Origin: an uncultured Oscillospiraceae bacterium
GTDB taxonomy: Bacteria; Bacillota; Clostridia; Oscillospirales; Oscillospiraceae
DNA length: 55,315 nt
Assembly: GCA_944387205.1 (NCBI GenBank)
Contig: CALXDZ010000081.1
Coordinates: 1-55,315 of the forward strand
Reading direction: 5' to 3'
Below the pieces are notes generated by a model. That model saw only the letters and a program-made list of their open reading frames with translations, was not told where the DNA came from and did not search any database. Below, piece after piece: positions 34,664 through 42,910 of this stretch. The position numbers and the translations under genes are program-made. Every line of letters starts with the position of its first letter. Within the stretch, counting starts at the first letter, position 1.

Positions 34664-36271
34664 ATGAGTACAACGCTTCGGTGGCTGATCGAGGGAAGCT
34701 CTCTGGAGAACCTGCGCTGTGTGGCTTGTTCGGACCAGCTGGATACCCCCATCACCAATGTAAATGTTCTGGACAACCTGGACGTGGTCAAATGGATCAA
34801 ACCCAACGAGTTGGTGCTCTCCAGCGGATACCTCTTTCTGGAGGATGAGCAGCTCCAGCGGCAGCTGATCCGGGACCTGCGCCAGGTGAACTGTGCGGCG
34901 CTGGGTGTCAAGAGCCGCCGCTTCTTTCAGACCATTCCCGAGGCCATGATCCAGGAGGCCTCCAAGGTGGGGCTGCCGCTGATCGAGCTGCCCTTCTTTT
35001 ACTCTTTTTCAGATATCAGCCGAACGGTCTACGGGCATTTGTTCAACCAAAACACCTACCGGACCCGCCGGGAGCAAAAGCTGCTGCTGGCCATGACAGG
35101 GCCGCTGTTTGCCGGCGGAAGCGTCCGGGATATGCTCAGCTGCATCGCCCAGCAGTACCGGACTTCTGTGCTGCTGGTGAACCGGAAGGGCGTGCTTCTG
35201 GAGATGTTCCACTTCCCCGGGGCGGAGCTGGACCCGCCGGATCGGTTCCAGCATTTTTCCATGCCGGACGCCGGGGATGTGGTCCCCCTGCCCATGGCGG
35301 AGAGAAAACAGCTCTTTTTGTGCGTACCGCTGCAGGGGGGATACGGCAGCCTATTTCTCCTGGAAACGCCCAGCCGCTCCCTGCGGGGAGAGTTGATGGT
35401 GCTTCAGCATGCGGCGGCTCTGCTGAGCCTGAAGTTGGAGCAGCGGCGCTTTCAGCGCATCTCCTCGGAGCAGGGGCGCAGCAGCTTTATGAATCTTCTG
35501 ACCACGGATACAGGGGAGATGACCGAGGAGGAGATCCTCCATATCTGTGAAAGCAGCCGCTTTGACTGCCAGCGCAAGCGGATCTGCGGGGCCCTTTTTC
35601 CCCGGGGTAAAATGAACCGTATGGAGATGGAAAGCGCCGCAGAGAAGCTGCGCAAGTGTGCCAGGGACTTTTGCCAGAGGACAGAGCTGGACCTGACCTT
35701 TTTCCTCTGCCGGGATGAGCGGCAGATCTGCCTGTTTCTCCTGGGAAAGCCCTCGGTGAGCAATCCGGAGCTGACCCGGCTGGTCCGGGAGCTGCTGGGG
35801 GATTTTTGGGAGCAGGAAGGGGAGGAAGCCGCCAAACAGCTGGTAGCCGGAGTGGGCCGCTGCCAGCAGGAGATTTCCGCACTGCCGGGTTCTTTGGAGG
35901 AGTGCCGAAAGCTGACCCAGCTGATGTCCCGGGTCTTTTCGGAACGGAGCATTTTCACGGCGCCGGAGATCACCGCCTACCGCCTTTTGGAGCAGCTGCC
36001 GCCGGAGGAGCTGAGGCAGATCTATCTGGACACAGTGGCCGTGCTGGCCCAATTCGACCGGGCCAATCACTCGGAGCTGCTGCAGACGCTGACGGCCTTT
36101 TTTGCCTGCCAGTTCAACGCGGTCCAGGCGGCCAAGGAGCTGTATATCCACCGCAACACCATGCTCCACCGGCTGGAAAAGATCAAGGAGATCCTGCATT
36201 GCGACATGACGGATATGGACCAGGTCATGTCCTTGTATCTGGGGCTGTGCATCTTCAAAATGCTCAACTGA
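34664..36271 (+). CDS. PucR-family transcriptional regulator
   Basis: 535 residues. The N-terminal 120 residues are the PucR domain (LRCVACSDQLDTPITNVNV, WIKPNELVLSSGYLF, AALGVKSRRF, LPLIELPFFYSFSDI). A middle GGDEF-like/CdaR region follows, and the C-terminus ends in the PucR helix-turn-helix (FNAVQAAKELYIHRNTMLHRLEKIKEIL). The founding member controls purine catabolism in Bacillus; others respond to GABA, allantoin or amino acids. It is divergent from the FAD dehydrogenase-ETF operon and 4.8 kb from the ureide cluster, so it may control either or both. A strong AAGGAGG lies before the ATG. Confidence 0.92.
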   Translation: MSTTLRWLIEGSSLENLRCVACSDQLDTPITNVNVLDNLDVVKWIKPNELVLSSGYLFLEDEQLQRQLIRDLRQVNCAALGVKSRRFFQTIPEAMIQEASKVGLPLIELPFFYSFSDISRTVYGHLFNQNTYRTRREQKLLLAMTGPLFAGGSVRDMLSCIAQQYRTSVLLVNRKGVLLEMFHFPGAELDPPDRFQHFSMPDAGDVVPLPMAERKQLFLCVPLQGGYGSLFLLETPSRSLRGELMVLQHAAALLSLKLEQRRFQRISSEQGRSSFMNLLTTDTGEMTEEEILHICESSRFDCQRKRICGALFPRGKMNRMEMESAAEKLRKCARDFCQRTELDLTFFLCRDERQICLFLLGKPSVSNPELTRLVRELLGDFWEQEGEEAAKQLVAGVGRCQQEISALPGSLEECRKLTQLMSRVFSERSIFTAPEITAYRLLEQLPPEELRQIYLDTVAVLAQFDRANHSELLQTLTAFFACQFNAVQAAKELYIHRNTMLHRLEKIKEILHCDMTDMDQVMSLYLGLCIFKMLN

Positions 36272-36288
36272 ACTGCACCGAAAACAAG

Positions 36289-36319
36289 AAAAAGCGGACG
36301 CCAAAGGCGTCCGCTTTTT
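36289..36319. terminator. bidirectional terminator between pucR-like and desulfurase-like genes
   Basis: AAAAAGCGGACGCC (36289-36302) pairs with GGCGTCCGCTTTTT (36306-36319) around AAA. With A-run and T-run on opposite sides it can end transcription from both convergent units. Confidence 0.92.
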
Positions 36320-36348
36320 TGCTTGGCAGAGGATTCCCGGGGCGTGCC

Positions 36349-37482
36349 TCACTGGCTGATCTCCCGCATGGCGGCGATGGCGGCGTCCACTTCCTCCTCC
36401 GTGTTGAACCAGGAGAAGCTAAAGCGCACGGCGCCCAGCTCCGTGGTGCCCAGGGCCTCGTGCATTCGGGGGGCGCAGTGGGCGCCGGGCCGGGTGGCGA
36501 TATCGTAGTCCTGGGAGAGCACGTCGGAGACGGCGCTGGAGTCATAGTCGCCGATGTTCAGAGCTACCACAGCGGCCCGCTCTCCGGAGAAGTCGCCGTA
36601 GACCGTCACGCTGGGGATCTGGGTGACCCCGGCGTAGAACCGGCGCATGAGGGCGTCCTCCTTGGCGTGGATGGTCTCCAGGCCCACCTCCTGGATATAG
36701 TCCAGGGCGGCGGAGAGACCGGCGATGCCGTGGCCATTGAGAGTGCCCGCCTCCAGACGGGTGGGCAGCTGGGGCGGCTGAGAGCGGTTGTAGGTCTGTA
36801 CGCCGCTGCCGCCCACCTTCCAGGGCCGGACCTCCACGCCCTCCCGCAGGCACAGTCCGCCGGGGCCCTGGGGGCCCATGAGGCCCTTGTGGCCGGTGAG
36901 GCAGAGCAGGGCGATGCCCAAGGCCTCCATGACGAGAGGGAACACCCCGGCGGTCTGGGAGGCGTCCACGATGAACAAAAGCCTGTGGGCCTTGGCGATG
37001 GCGCCCACCCGGGCGATGTCCACCAGGTTTCCGGTGAGATTGGAGGCGTGGGTGCAGATGATGGCCCGGGTCTCGGGTCGGATGAGCTGCTCAAAGTCAG
37101 CGTAGTCAATGCAGCCCTGACGGTCCGCCGGTACAAAGCTCACCGCCGTGCCCTTCTCATCCTGCAGGCGATAGAGAGGCCGCAGGACGGAGTTGTGTTC
37201 CAGATCGGTGGTGATCACATGGTCCCCGGCGCCGATGGTGCCGGAAATAGCGATGTTCAGGGCTTCCGTGGAGTTACAGGTGAACACCACGTGGTCCGCC
37301 CGGGGGCAGCCGAAGAACCGGGCCAGCTTTTCCCGGGTGGCGTAAATGGTCCGGGAGGCGGCCAGGCTCCCGCTATGGGTGCCCCGGGAGCTGTTGCCCA
37401 TGGAGCGCATGGCGTCGGCCACCGCTTCGATGACCTGCTCAGGCTTATGCAGCGTAGTCGCCGCGTTGTCCAGATAGATCAT
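36349..37482 (-). CDS. cysteine-desulfurase/selenocysteine-lyase-like PLP enzyme
   Basis: 377 residues of the class V aminotransferase fold. It begins MIYLDNAATTLHKP, with H95 (LEHNS), D173 (VDASQT), PLP lysine K199 (TGHKGLMGPQG) and catalytic C336 in RPGAHCAPRMHEALG. This is the type that removes sulfur or selenium from cysteine or selenocysteine as a persulfide/perselenide. It overlaps yedF by 4 bases; the pair looks like a dedicated S/Se mobilisation and carrier module for the dehydratase-type reductases upstream in the operon. Confidence 0.88.
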   Translation of the reverse strand: MIYLDNAATTLHKPEQVIEAVADAMRSMGNSSRGTHSGSLAASRTIYATREKLARFFGCPRADHVVFTCNSTEALNIAISGTIGAGDHVITTDLEHNSVLRPLYRLQDEKGTAVSFVPADRQGCIDYADFEQLIRPETRAIICTHASNLTGNLVDIARVGAIAKAHRLLFIVDASQTAGVFPLVMEALGIALLCLTGHKGLMGPQGPGGLCLREGVEVRPWKVGGSGVQTYNRSQPPQLPTRLEAGTLNGHGIAGLSAALDYIQEVGLETIHAKEDALMRRFYAGVTQIPSVTVYGDFSGERAAVVALNIGDYDSSAVSDVLSQDYDIATRPGAHCAPRMHEALGTTELGAVRFSFSWFNTEEEVDAAIAAMREISQ

Positions 37483-38099
37483 GGCTTAATGACCTTGGAG
37501 GCCTTGCTGAGGGTCTCCACGATGGAGTACATATTGGTAACGGTGCCCACGGCCAGCTTGTCCTTGAGGCCGTAGAAGTCCAGGCAGGTGCCGCAGGTCA
37601 TGATTTCAACGCCCTGGGCCTCCATGGTCTTCAGGTCCTCCAGGCTGGCGCTGCCCTCAACAGTCAGGTGGGCGCCGCCGTTGTAGAAGAGGATGGTCCG
37701 GGGCAGTTCCTCCAGCTGGGACAGGGCATAGATAAAGCCCTTCATCAGCGCCTTGCCCAGCTCGTCGTTGCCGTGGCCCATGGTAGCGCTGGACACGGCC
37801 ACCACGGTGTTGCCCCGCTGGTCGGGGATGCAGCACACAGGCTCCTCAGCCGCCTCCGTCTCCTGGGCCAGAGGGCTGTCTACAGCCATGGTGATGACAA
37901 AATGATTTTCTCCCAGCTTTTCGCTCTTGGCGGGCAGATTTTTGCCGGAGGCCAGACGCAGCACGTTTTGCACCGCGATCTCGTTGTCCACATGGACCTC
38001 CAGGGTTCCGCTCTCACGTATCTCCTTCAGGGCCTTGGTGGCCTTGACCACAGGGATGGGGCACTGCTCGCCAATGGCGTTTACCACAACGTTTGCCAT
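37479..38099 (-). CDS. yedF: YedF-type selenium/sulfur metabolism protein
   Basis: 206 residues in two parts. A TusA-like N-terminus carries the CPxP motif (IGEQCPIPVVKA, C13), and a DsrE/F-like C-terminus carries TCGTCLDFYGL. This is the YedF arrangement, which tends to occur with selenophosphate synthetase and is thought to carry persulfide or perselenide. The exact reaction is not established. Its gene overlaps the desulfurase-like gene and follows the reductase gene by 18 bases. Confidence 0.9.
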   Translation of the reverse strand: MANVVVNAIGEQCPIPVVKATKALKEIRESGTLEVHVDNEIAVQNVLRLASGKNLPAKSEKLGENHFVITMAVDSPLAQETEAAEEPVCCIPDQRGNTVVAVSSATMGHGNDELGKALMKGFIYALSQLEELPRTILFYNGGAHLTVEGSASLEDLKTMEAQGVEIMTCGTCLDFYGLKDKLAVGTVTNMYSIVETLSKASKVIKP

Positions 38100-38117
38100 A
38101 ATACTGATTCCTCCTGA

Positions 38118-39272
38118 TTATTCCAAGATTTCCAAAAATGCCTCCAGGCGGGTGGACAGCTGTCCGCCGTCCGCCTGGGAGTAGTCCGTTTCCAGCGCCA
38201 GGTAGGGCACGCCTGCCGCCTCCGCTGCCTGCCGGATCCAGAAGGACTCCACGCAGTAGGGGGTGCAGGCCTGAAGGTCGATCTCCACCACGCCGTCCAC
38301 CCGGAAGGTTTGGAGCAGCTCTTTGAGCAGCGCCATGCGGCGGCTGTCCGGGGTCATCACCGCGCAGCCGATGGAGAGGTAGCGCCTGGCGATGGCCTGG
38401 ACGATGTCCTCCGCCTCCGTGTCCACCATCTGATGCATGGCTTTGATGCCGCTGCAGTTTTCAAAGCAGACCGCCACGCCGCCCTTTTCCTCCAGGGCCC
38501 GGACGGTCTTGTCCAGCACGCCGCCGATAGGGCAGCCGGTGACCAGGATCCGCTTGGCATGGGGGGACACGGGCCGCTTGCCTGCATCATAGTCCGCCCG
38601 AAGCTGGGCCGTCAGGCTGCGGACTTTGTCGATGGCCTCCTGCCGGTCAAAGCAGAAGCCCAGGCCCTCCAGGGTCTTGTAGATATCATAGCCGAAAGCC
38701 GGCGGCGGGGTCAAGGCCTGAAGCTCCATCAGCTCCAGGCGGGCCGCCCGCTCCTCGTTGCGCACCCGGGCCGCCTGGCGCAGGGCCGCGTCGGTGAGAC
38801 GGACCTGGAAGCGGTCCTCCAGATAGGTGATGAACCGCCGAAGCTCCCGGGTCCAGAACTCCAGGGCGTCGTCTCCGGCAATGCCCTGGGGCAGGTGGAG
38901 AATGTAGGTGTCCTTGAGCTTGCCCAGCAGCTCGTACATCTTCTTCTTGCCGTCGCAGGTGGTCTCGCCCACGATCAGGTCCGAGAAATAGGTGTAGGGG
39001 CACTTGTCCGACACGGCGAAGCCGTAGCTGGACTTGATGAGGGGGCAGAGGTTCTTGGGCAGGTGGGCCTCCGCCGCCGGGATGGTTTCGTCGCTCATGC
39101 CGCACAGGCTCACGGGCGTGATGCCTGCGGTGTCCAGGATTTCCAGCGGCGTGAAGGTGCAGAACACGCCGGCTACCTTGCCGCCCTGCTCCTTAATCTC
39201 CTTCACCCGCAAAAAGCCCTTTTGACGGGCCTCGCCGAATTCGGCAAAGCTTTCGGGCAGTGACTGTGTCAT
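38118..39272 (-). CDS. 2-hydroxyacyl-CoA dehydratase D-type / double-cubane-cluster reductase subunit A
   Basis: 384 residues from the ATG at 39270-39272, which overlaps the activase stop by 4 bases; a longer frame upstream is antisense-like and lacks a start site. Typical segments are GVFCTFTPLEILDTAGITPV, CPLIKSSYGF, GETTCDGKKKMYELL and VTGCPIGGVLDKTV, with conserved cysteines that hold iron-sulfur clusters. The HgdB-like double-cubane proteins reduce small molecules (acetylene is the known artificial substrate) after activation by an ATP-driven activase. The physiological substrate of the family is unknown. A second, paralogous gene lies at 40428. Confidence 0.88.
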   Translation of the reverse strand: MTQSLPESFAEFGEARQKGFLRVKEIKEQGGKVAGVFCTFTPLEILDTAGITPVSLCGMSDETIPAAEAHLPKNLCPLIKSSYGFAVSDKCPYTYFSDLIVGETTCDGKKKMYELLGKLKDTYILHLPQGIAGDDALEFWTRELRRFITYLEDRFQVRLTDAALRQAARVRNEERAARLELMELQALTPPPAFGYDIYKTLEGLGFCFDRQEAIDKVRSLTAQLRADYDAGKRPVSPHAKRILVTGCPIGGVLDKTVRALEEKGGVAVCFENCSGIKAMHQMVDTEAEDIVQAIARRYLSIGCAVMTPDSRRMALLKELLQTFRVDGVVEIDLQACTPYCVESFWIRQAAEAAGVPYLALETDYSQADGGQLSTRLEAFLEILE

Positions 39273-40051
39273 ACGTTCTTCCCCCTGATCGAAAATGCGC
39301 TCAGCGCGGCGCCCAGGGCGCCGGCGTACCGTCCCTCGGGACAGGCGGCCACCTCCGTGCGCAGCTCGATGCTCAAAGCGTCCCGGACATAGGCGCAGCT
39401 GCACAGGCCCCCGGTCAGGCACACCCGGCCGGGGCTGCCCTCCAGCCGCCGGGCCTGGGAGGCCACCTTCTTGACGATGGAGTCCACCACTGCGTAGGCG
39501 ATGTTCTCCTTTTTCTCGCCCCGGCCAATGAGGCTGATGACCTCCGACTCGGCGAACACCGTGCACATGGAGCTGATGGAGGTGCCGCCGCCCCGGCGGG
39601 CCAGGTCGCACAGCGCGTCGGGCCGCAGGGCCAGGGTGTTGGCCATGACCTCCAGGAAGCGGCCTGTGCCGGCGGAGCACTTGTCGTTCATGACAAAGTC
39701 CTTCACCATGCCGCCCTCCACCCGGATGATCTTGGTGTCCTGGCCGCCGATGTCGATGACCGTCAGCTCCTCTCCGCCGTGGAGCAGCGCGGCGCCCCGG
39801 CCGTGGCAGGTGATCTCCGTCACAGTCTTGTCGGCAAAGGGCACGGAGATGCGGCCGTAGCCGGTGGCCACGCAGGGCAGCTGCTCCGGGTCAAAGCCCG
39901 CTTCCCGCAGCTCCCGCTGGATGGCCAGGGCCGTGTCCACGCTGCTCCACCCGGTGGGCTGGACCAGGTGCAGCAGCAGCGTTTTGTTCTCATCCAGCAC
40001 CACCGTCTTGGCGCAGGTGGAGCCGATGTCGATGCCAATGTAATAGTTCAT
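39269..40051 (-). CDS. 2-hydroxyacyl-CoA dehydratase activase-type ATPase
   Basis: 260 residues of the BadF/HgdC (ASKHA) family, beginning MNYYIGIDIGSTCAKTVV. DIGGQDTKIIR, the cluster cysteine in NDKCSAGTGRFLEVMA and a second in CTVFAESEVISL show the bridging [4Fe-4S] dimer. It would drive one electron at very low potential into the reductases at 38118 and 40428 on ATP hydrolysis. It overlaps the first of them by 4 bases. Confidence 0.92.
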   Translation of the reverse strand: MNYYIGIDIGSTCAKTVVLDENKTLLLHLVQPTGWSSVDTALAIQRELREAGFDPEQLPCVATGYGRISVPFADKTVTEITCHGRGAALLHGGEELTVIDIGGQDTKIIRVEGGMVKDFVMNDKCSAGTGRFLEVMANTLALRPDALCDLARRGGGTSISSMCTVFAESEVISLIGRGEKKENIAYAVVDSIVKKVASQARRLEGSPGRVCLTGGLCSCAYVRDALSIELRTEVAACPEGRYAGALGAALSAFSIRGKNV

Positions 40052-40062
40052 GGGTCCTCACC

Positions 40063-40137
40063 GCCCGCCTTTTTGGGCGGGCCCTTTCCGTGTTGGCGGC
40101 AAGCATCCCCTGCGGCCTTTGTCCCGCAGGGGATGCT
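40063..40137 (-). other. two strong hairpins inside the reductase operon
   Basis: AGCATCCCCTGCGG (40102-40115) and CCGCAGGGGATGCT (40124-40137) form a perfect 14-bp stem. A second stem, GCCCGCC/GGCGGGC (40063-40069 with 40076-40082), lies just before the activase ribosome site. Neither has a T-tract on the minus strand. They may uncouple levels of the upstream genes from the activase. Confidence 0.55.
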
Positions 40138-40148
40138 CCGTTGAGTCT

Positions 40149-40424
40149 TCAGCAGAATTTGTCCCGGCGGGGCTGGATCTGGCAGGGGAGAGGCACAATG
40201 TCGTAATACTCCGCCTGATTCTCCCGGATGCAGGCCCGCACGGCGTCGATGTGCTCAGACTTCACCAGCAGCGACATCCCGCAGGAGAGCTTGCCCTGGA
40301 TGGACCGGGGCGTGGGCGCGATGCGGGAGGGCAGGTGATTGCGGCTGAGCAGCTCCTGCAGAGCCAGACCGTGGGTATAGTTGGCAAATAAGATGTAATA
40401 GTTGATCTCCGGCGTCTGTGCCAT
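40149..40424 (-). CDS. DUF3343 putative S/Se carrier protein
   Basis: 91 residues with the DUF3343 pattern: YYILFANYTHGLALQELL at the start, IAPTPRSIQGKLSCGMSLLV in the middle, and a C-terminal cysteine (RRDKFC). Members are small and often found beside selenium or sulfur genes, and have been proposed as carriers of reactive S or Se. It lies 3 bases after the reductase subunit and so belongs to this operon. The biochemical role is not known. Confidence 0.85.
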   Translation of the reverse strand: MAQTPEINYYILFANYTHGLALQELLSRNHLPSRIAPTPRSIQGKLSCGMSLLVKSEHIDAVRACIRENQAEYYDIVPLPCQIQPRRDKFC

Positions 40425-40427
40425 GGC

Positions 40428-41699
40428 TCAGCCCAGCATCTCCACAAAGGCTTCCACCCGGGTACGCAGCTGTTCGGCATCGGTGTCGGTGTAGTCGGTC
40501 TCGATACCCAGCACCGGGATGCCGGCCTCCTTCAGGGCCTTTTCCACGGTGTAGCCCTCGGTGTCGTAGAGGCAGCAGAACTTCAGATTCACATCGATGA
40601 CGCCGTCCACCTGGTACTCCTTGGCCATGCGCAGGATGTCGTCGATGCGGCCGGTGTTGGGAGTGAAGCAGGCGCAGTTGGTCTTCATGTACCGCTGGGC
40701 CAGGGCCATGAACTGGCCCTCCAGGGTGGTCTGGGACTCGTCCACCAGGTTCTCGAAATACCGGGTGCCGGTGCACATCTCCTCGCACACCACGGCGGCG
40801 CCGCTGGTCTCGATGATGTGGTGGAGCTTCCAGTTGGGGATGGCCAGAGGCGTGCCGGTGAGCAAAATGCGCTTGGTGCCGGCAGGGAACACGGACACGC
40901 CGTCCTGGATGCGCTGCTCCAGTTCGTCGCAGAGCTTGTTGGTCATCTGGGCGCAGCGGACGGGATCGTCAAAGAAAGCGATCTGCATCACCAGCAGCGC
41001 GTCCTTGCCGCTGATGGGCAGCACCTTGGACTTGCGGGCCTCATACATCCGGGCCAGGGCCTTGCGCTTTTCATTGATGGTGTGGATGGCGGCACCCAGG
41101 GTCTCGGGGGTGATGGCGTTGCCAGTGAACTCCTCCACCTTCCGGGCGAAGGCGGCGATCTCCTCGGCCCACTTCTGGATGTCCTTCTCCCGCTTCATCT
41201 GGGGCAGGTCCATGATGTACATGGGCACGTCCTCGCCCAGGATCTCCCAGGCCTTCTTCTTGCCGTCACAGGTGGTCTCGCCCACGTACATATCCGCGAT
41301 GCGGAAGAAGGGGCAGGTCCGGTCCAGCCGGGCGCCCACGGAGGCCTTGATCAGGGGGCAGGTGCTCTTGGGCAGCACCTTTTCGCCGCCGGGCACCCAG
41401 AACTGGGACCCGCCGCAAAGGCCGGTGACGATGCCGTTGGCGGCGATGACCACCTCGTCGGGCACATAGACGCAGAAGGTGCCGAAGACCTTTTGGCCCT
41501 TCTTCTGAGCCTCCAGCAGCTCGGAGGGGCGGATGCCGTGGATCTCAGAGACTACAAAATCCCAGAAATTCATGCCTTCCGGGCGGTTTTCCTGGGAGAG
41601 ATATACGTCGCCGAAGGCGGTGGGCAGCACCTGGCACAGGTTGTCATGGGTCTCCAGATCCATCCCCAGGTCCTTCCACATCTGTACATAATCTGACAT
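40428..41699 (-). CDS. 2-hydroxyacyl-CoA dehydratase D-type / double-cubane-cluster reductase subunit B
   Basis: 423 residues from the ATG at 41697-41699, 6 bases after AGGAGG. It shares the family framework with the 38118 gene: VFGTFCVYVPDEVVIAANG, CPLIKASVGARL, GETTCDGKKKAWEILG and LLTGTPLAIPNWKL. The longer N-terminus and looser similarity indicate an old paralogue. The two may form a heterodimer, as in HgdA/HgdB enzymes, or be separate homodimers sharing one activase. First gene of the operon. Confidence 0.87.
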   Translation of the reverse strand: MSDYVQMWKDLGMDLETHDNLCQVLPTAFGDVYLSQENRPEGMNFWDFVVSEIHGIRPSELLEAQKKGQKVFGTFCVYVPDEVVIAANGIVTGLCGGSQFWVPGGEKVLPKSTCPLIKASVGARLDRTCPFFRIADMYVGETTCDGKKKAWEILGEDVPMYIMDLPQMKREKDIQKWAEEIAAFARKVEEFTGNAITPETLGAAIHTINEKRKALARMYEARKSKVLPISGKDALLVMQIAFFDDPVRCAQMTNKLCDELEQRIQDGVSVFPAGTKRILLTGTPLAIPNWKLHHIIETSGAAVVCEEMCTGTRYFENLVDESQTTLEGQFMALAQRYMKTNCACFTPNTGRIDDILRMAKEYQVDGVIDVNLKFCCLYDTEGYTVEKALKEAGIPVLGIETDYTDTDAEQLRTRVEAFVEMLG

Positions 41700-41745
41700 A
41701 TGCAACCTCCTAAAAAGCCTTTTTTTGTGCTTTTTCTATAAAATT

Positions 41746-41774
41746 AAGATAGCATACGCCTATGGGACATGCAA
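41746..41774 (-). promoter_or_regulatory. promoter of the double-cubane reductase operon
   Basis: Minus strand TTGCAT (41769-41774) and TATCTT (41746-41751) are 17 bases apart, about 45 bases before the start codon. Confidence 0.5.
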
Positions 41775-41795
41775 GCGGAATTCACTCCCTTCCTT

Positions 41796-41848
41796 ATTGG
41801 AATTTCCAATGAATTGCTATTTGTTATTTAAAAAATAGATAACAAATA
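41796..41848. promoter_or_regulatory. two palindromes upstream of the reductase promoter
   Basis: ATTGGAATTTCCAAT (41796-41810) has perfect 7-base arms around one base. TATTTGTTAT (41818-41827) and ATAACAAATA (41839-41848) have perfect 10-base arms 11 bases apart. They lie 20-75 bases before the -35 box, as activator sites would. No regulator gene is adjacent. Confidence 0.5.
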
Positions 41849-41901
41849 CTCGAGGAAAAAACCACACGGGAAAAGGGAGTGAGAGCGAACCAGAGCAGGA
41901 A

Positions 41902-41930
41902 AAAAGCCGCCGCAGAACGCGGCGGCTTTT
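41902..41930 (-). terminator. terminator of the lipid kinase gene
   Basis: AAAAGCCGCCGC (41902-41913) and GCGGCGGCTTTT (41919-41930) pair around AGAAC, starting 4 bases after the lipid kinase stop on the minus strand. Confidence 0.85.
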
Positions 41931-41934
41931 GGAA

Positions 41935-42819
41935 TCAGAGCAGGAGCTTAAGGGCCTTTTGGAGGTTCTGGATCTCTACCACCGGGGCGCCGGGATCGAA
42001 CTCTCCGTCCAGGGACCAGGACAGCTCCTCATCCTCCGCCTCCACCCGCACATGGGAAACATGCCGGAAGATGAGCCCGCCCTGATCATACTGTTGGGAC
42101 AAAAAGGCCATGATCAGATTCTGCAGCTCCATAGGGGTTTTGGGAGAGGGCACCAGCAGCAGCTCAAACTTCCCATCGTCCAGGATCACATGTTCCGGAG
42201 AGAGCTTCATCAGTCCGCCGATGGAGGTGGAGTTGCAGATGGCGCCGAAGAGGAAGCTGCCGTCAAAGACCTCGCCGTCGGCGGTCACCTTGGCCTTATA
42301 GGGCCGCAGGGTGTCCAGATCCTTCATGCCCTCCAGAATATAGGCAAAGTGACCCAGGGCGTTCTTCACATTCTGGGGAGCGGCATAGGAACTGCGGGTG
42401 AAGGCCCCGAAGGAGGCCACATACACGAAATAGCGGTCCTGGAACCGGCCGATGTCCAGGTCCCGGCCCTGGCTGGCCACGATCTGCCGGGCGGCCAGCA
42501 CCGGGGAGGAGGGGATCTTCAGGCTGGCAGCAAAGTCATTGGTGCTGCCGGCGGGCAAATAGCCGATGGGCGGGCGCTCCTCCAGAGCCATGAGCCCGGT
42601 GAGGGTCTCGTTGAGGGTGCCGTCGCCGCCGCTGCATACCACGGCGTCATATTCCTCTGCCTCTTGGGATGCAAAGGCGGTGGCATCGCCCCGGCCGGCA
42701 GTGTAGCGGACCCGCACCAGGTATTCCGCGTCGGAAAAAATATGCACTGCTTCAAACAAGGGAGCGTGGGACTTGCTTTTTCCGGCTCTGGGATTGACAA
42801 TGAACAGCAGCTTTTTCAT
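41935..42819 (-). CDS. diacylglycerol/lipid kinase (YegS/BmrU/DagK family)
   Basis: 294 residues. MKKLLFIVNPRAGKS and CSGGDGTLNETLTGL (the GGDGT nucleotide motif) identify the catalytic domain, followed by IGYLPAGSTNDFA and a beta-sandwich C-terminus. These enzymes phosphorylate diacylglycerol or related lipids at the inner membrane face, recycling lipid from lipoteichoic acid synthesis. I use the ATG at 42817-42819; the upstream TTG at 42828 is too close to GAGAGGAC. Confidence 0.9.
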   Translation of the reverse strand: MKKLLFIVNPRAGKSKSHAPLFEAVHIFSDAEYLVRVRYTAGRGDATAFASQEAEEYDAVVCSGGDGTLNETLTGLMALEERPPIGYLPAGSTNDFAASLKIPSSPVLAARQIVASQGRDLDIGRFQDRYFVYVASFGAFTRSSYAAPQNVKNALGHFAYILEGMKDLDTLRPYKAKVTADGEVFDGSFLFGAICNSTSIGGLMKLSPEHVILDDGKFELLLVPSPKTPMELQNLIMAFLSQQYDQGGLIFRHVSHVRVEAEDEELSWSLDGEFDPGAPVVEIQNLQKALKLLL

Positions 42820-42910
42820 AGCGGACAAGTCCTCTCTTTCCAGCCCGGAGCAGGGCTATATATTGAAAGCGTAAAAATTGCGTAAAATTTTCATTCGAAA
42901 AAGCGGCTGT

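Noticed and set aside
36349-41699. In-frame UGA selenocysteine codons in the S/Se-related operon
   Set aside because: All six genes read through without internal TGA, and I saw no SECIS-like hairpin after a TGA; the selenium link rests on YedF and DUF3343 only.
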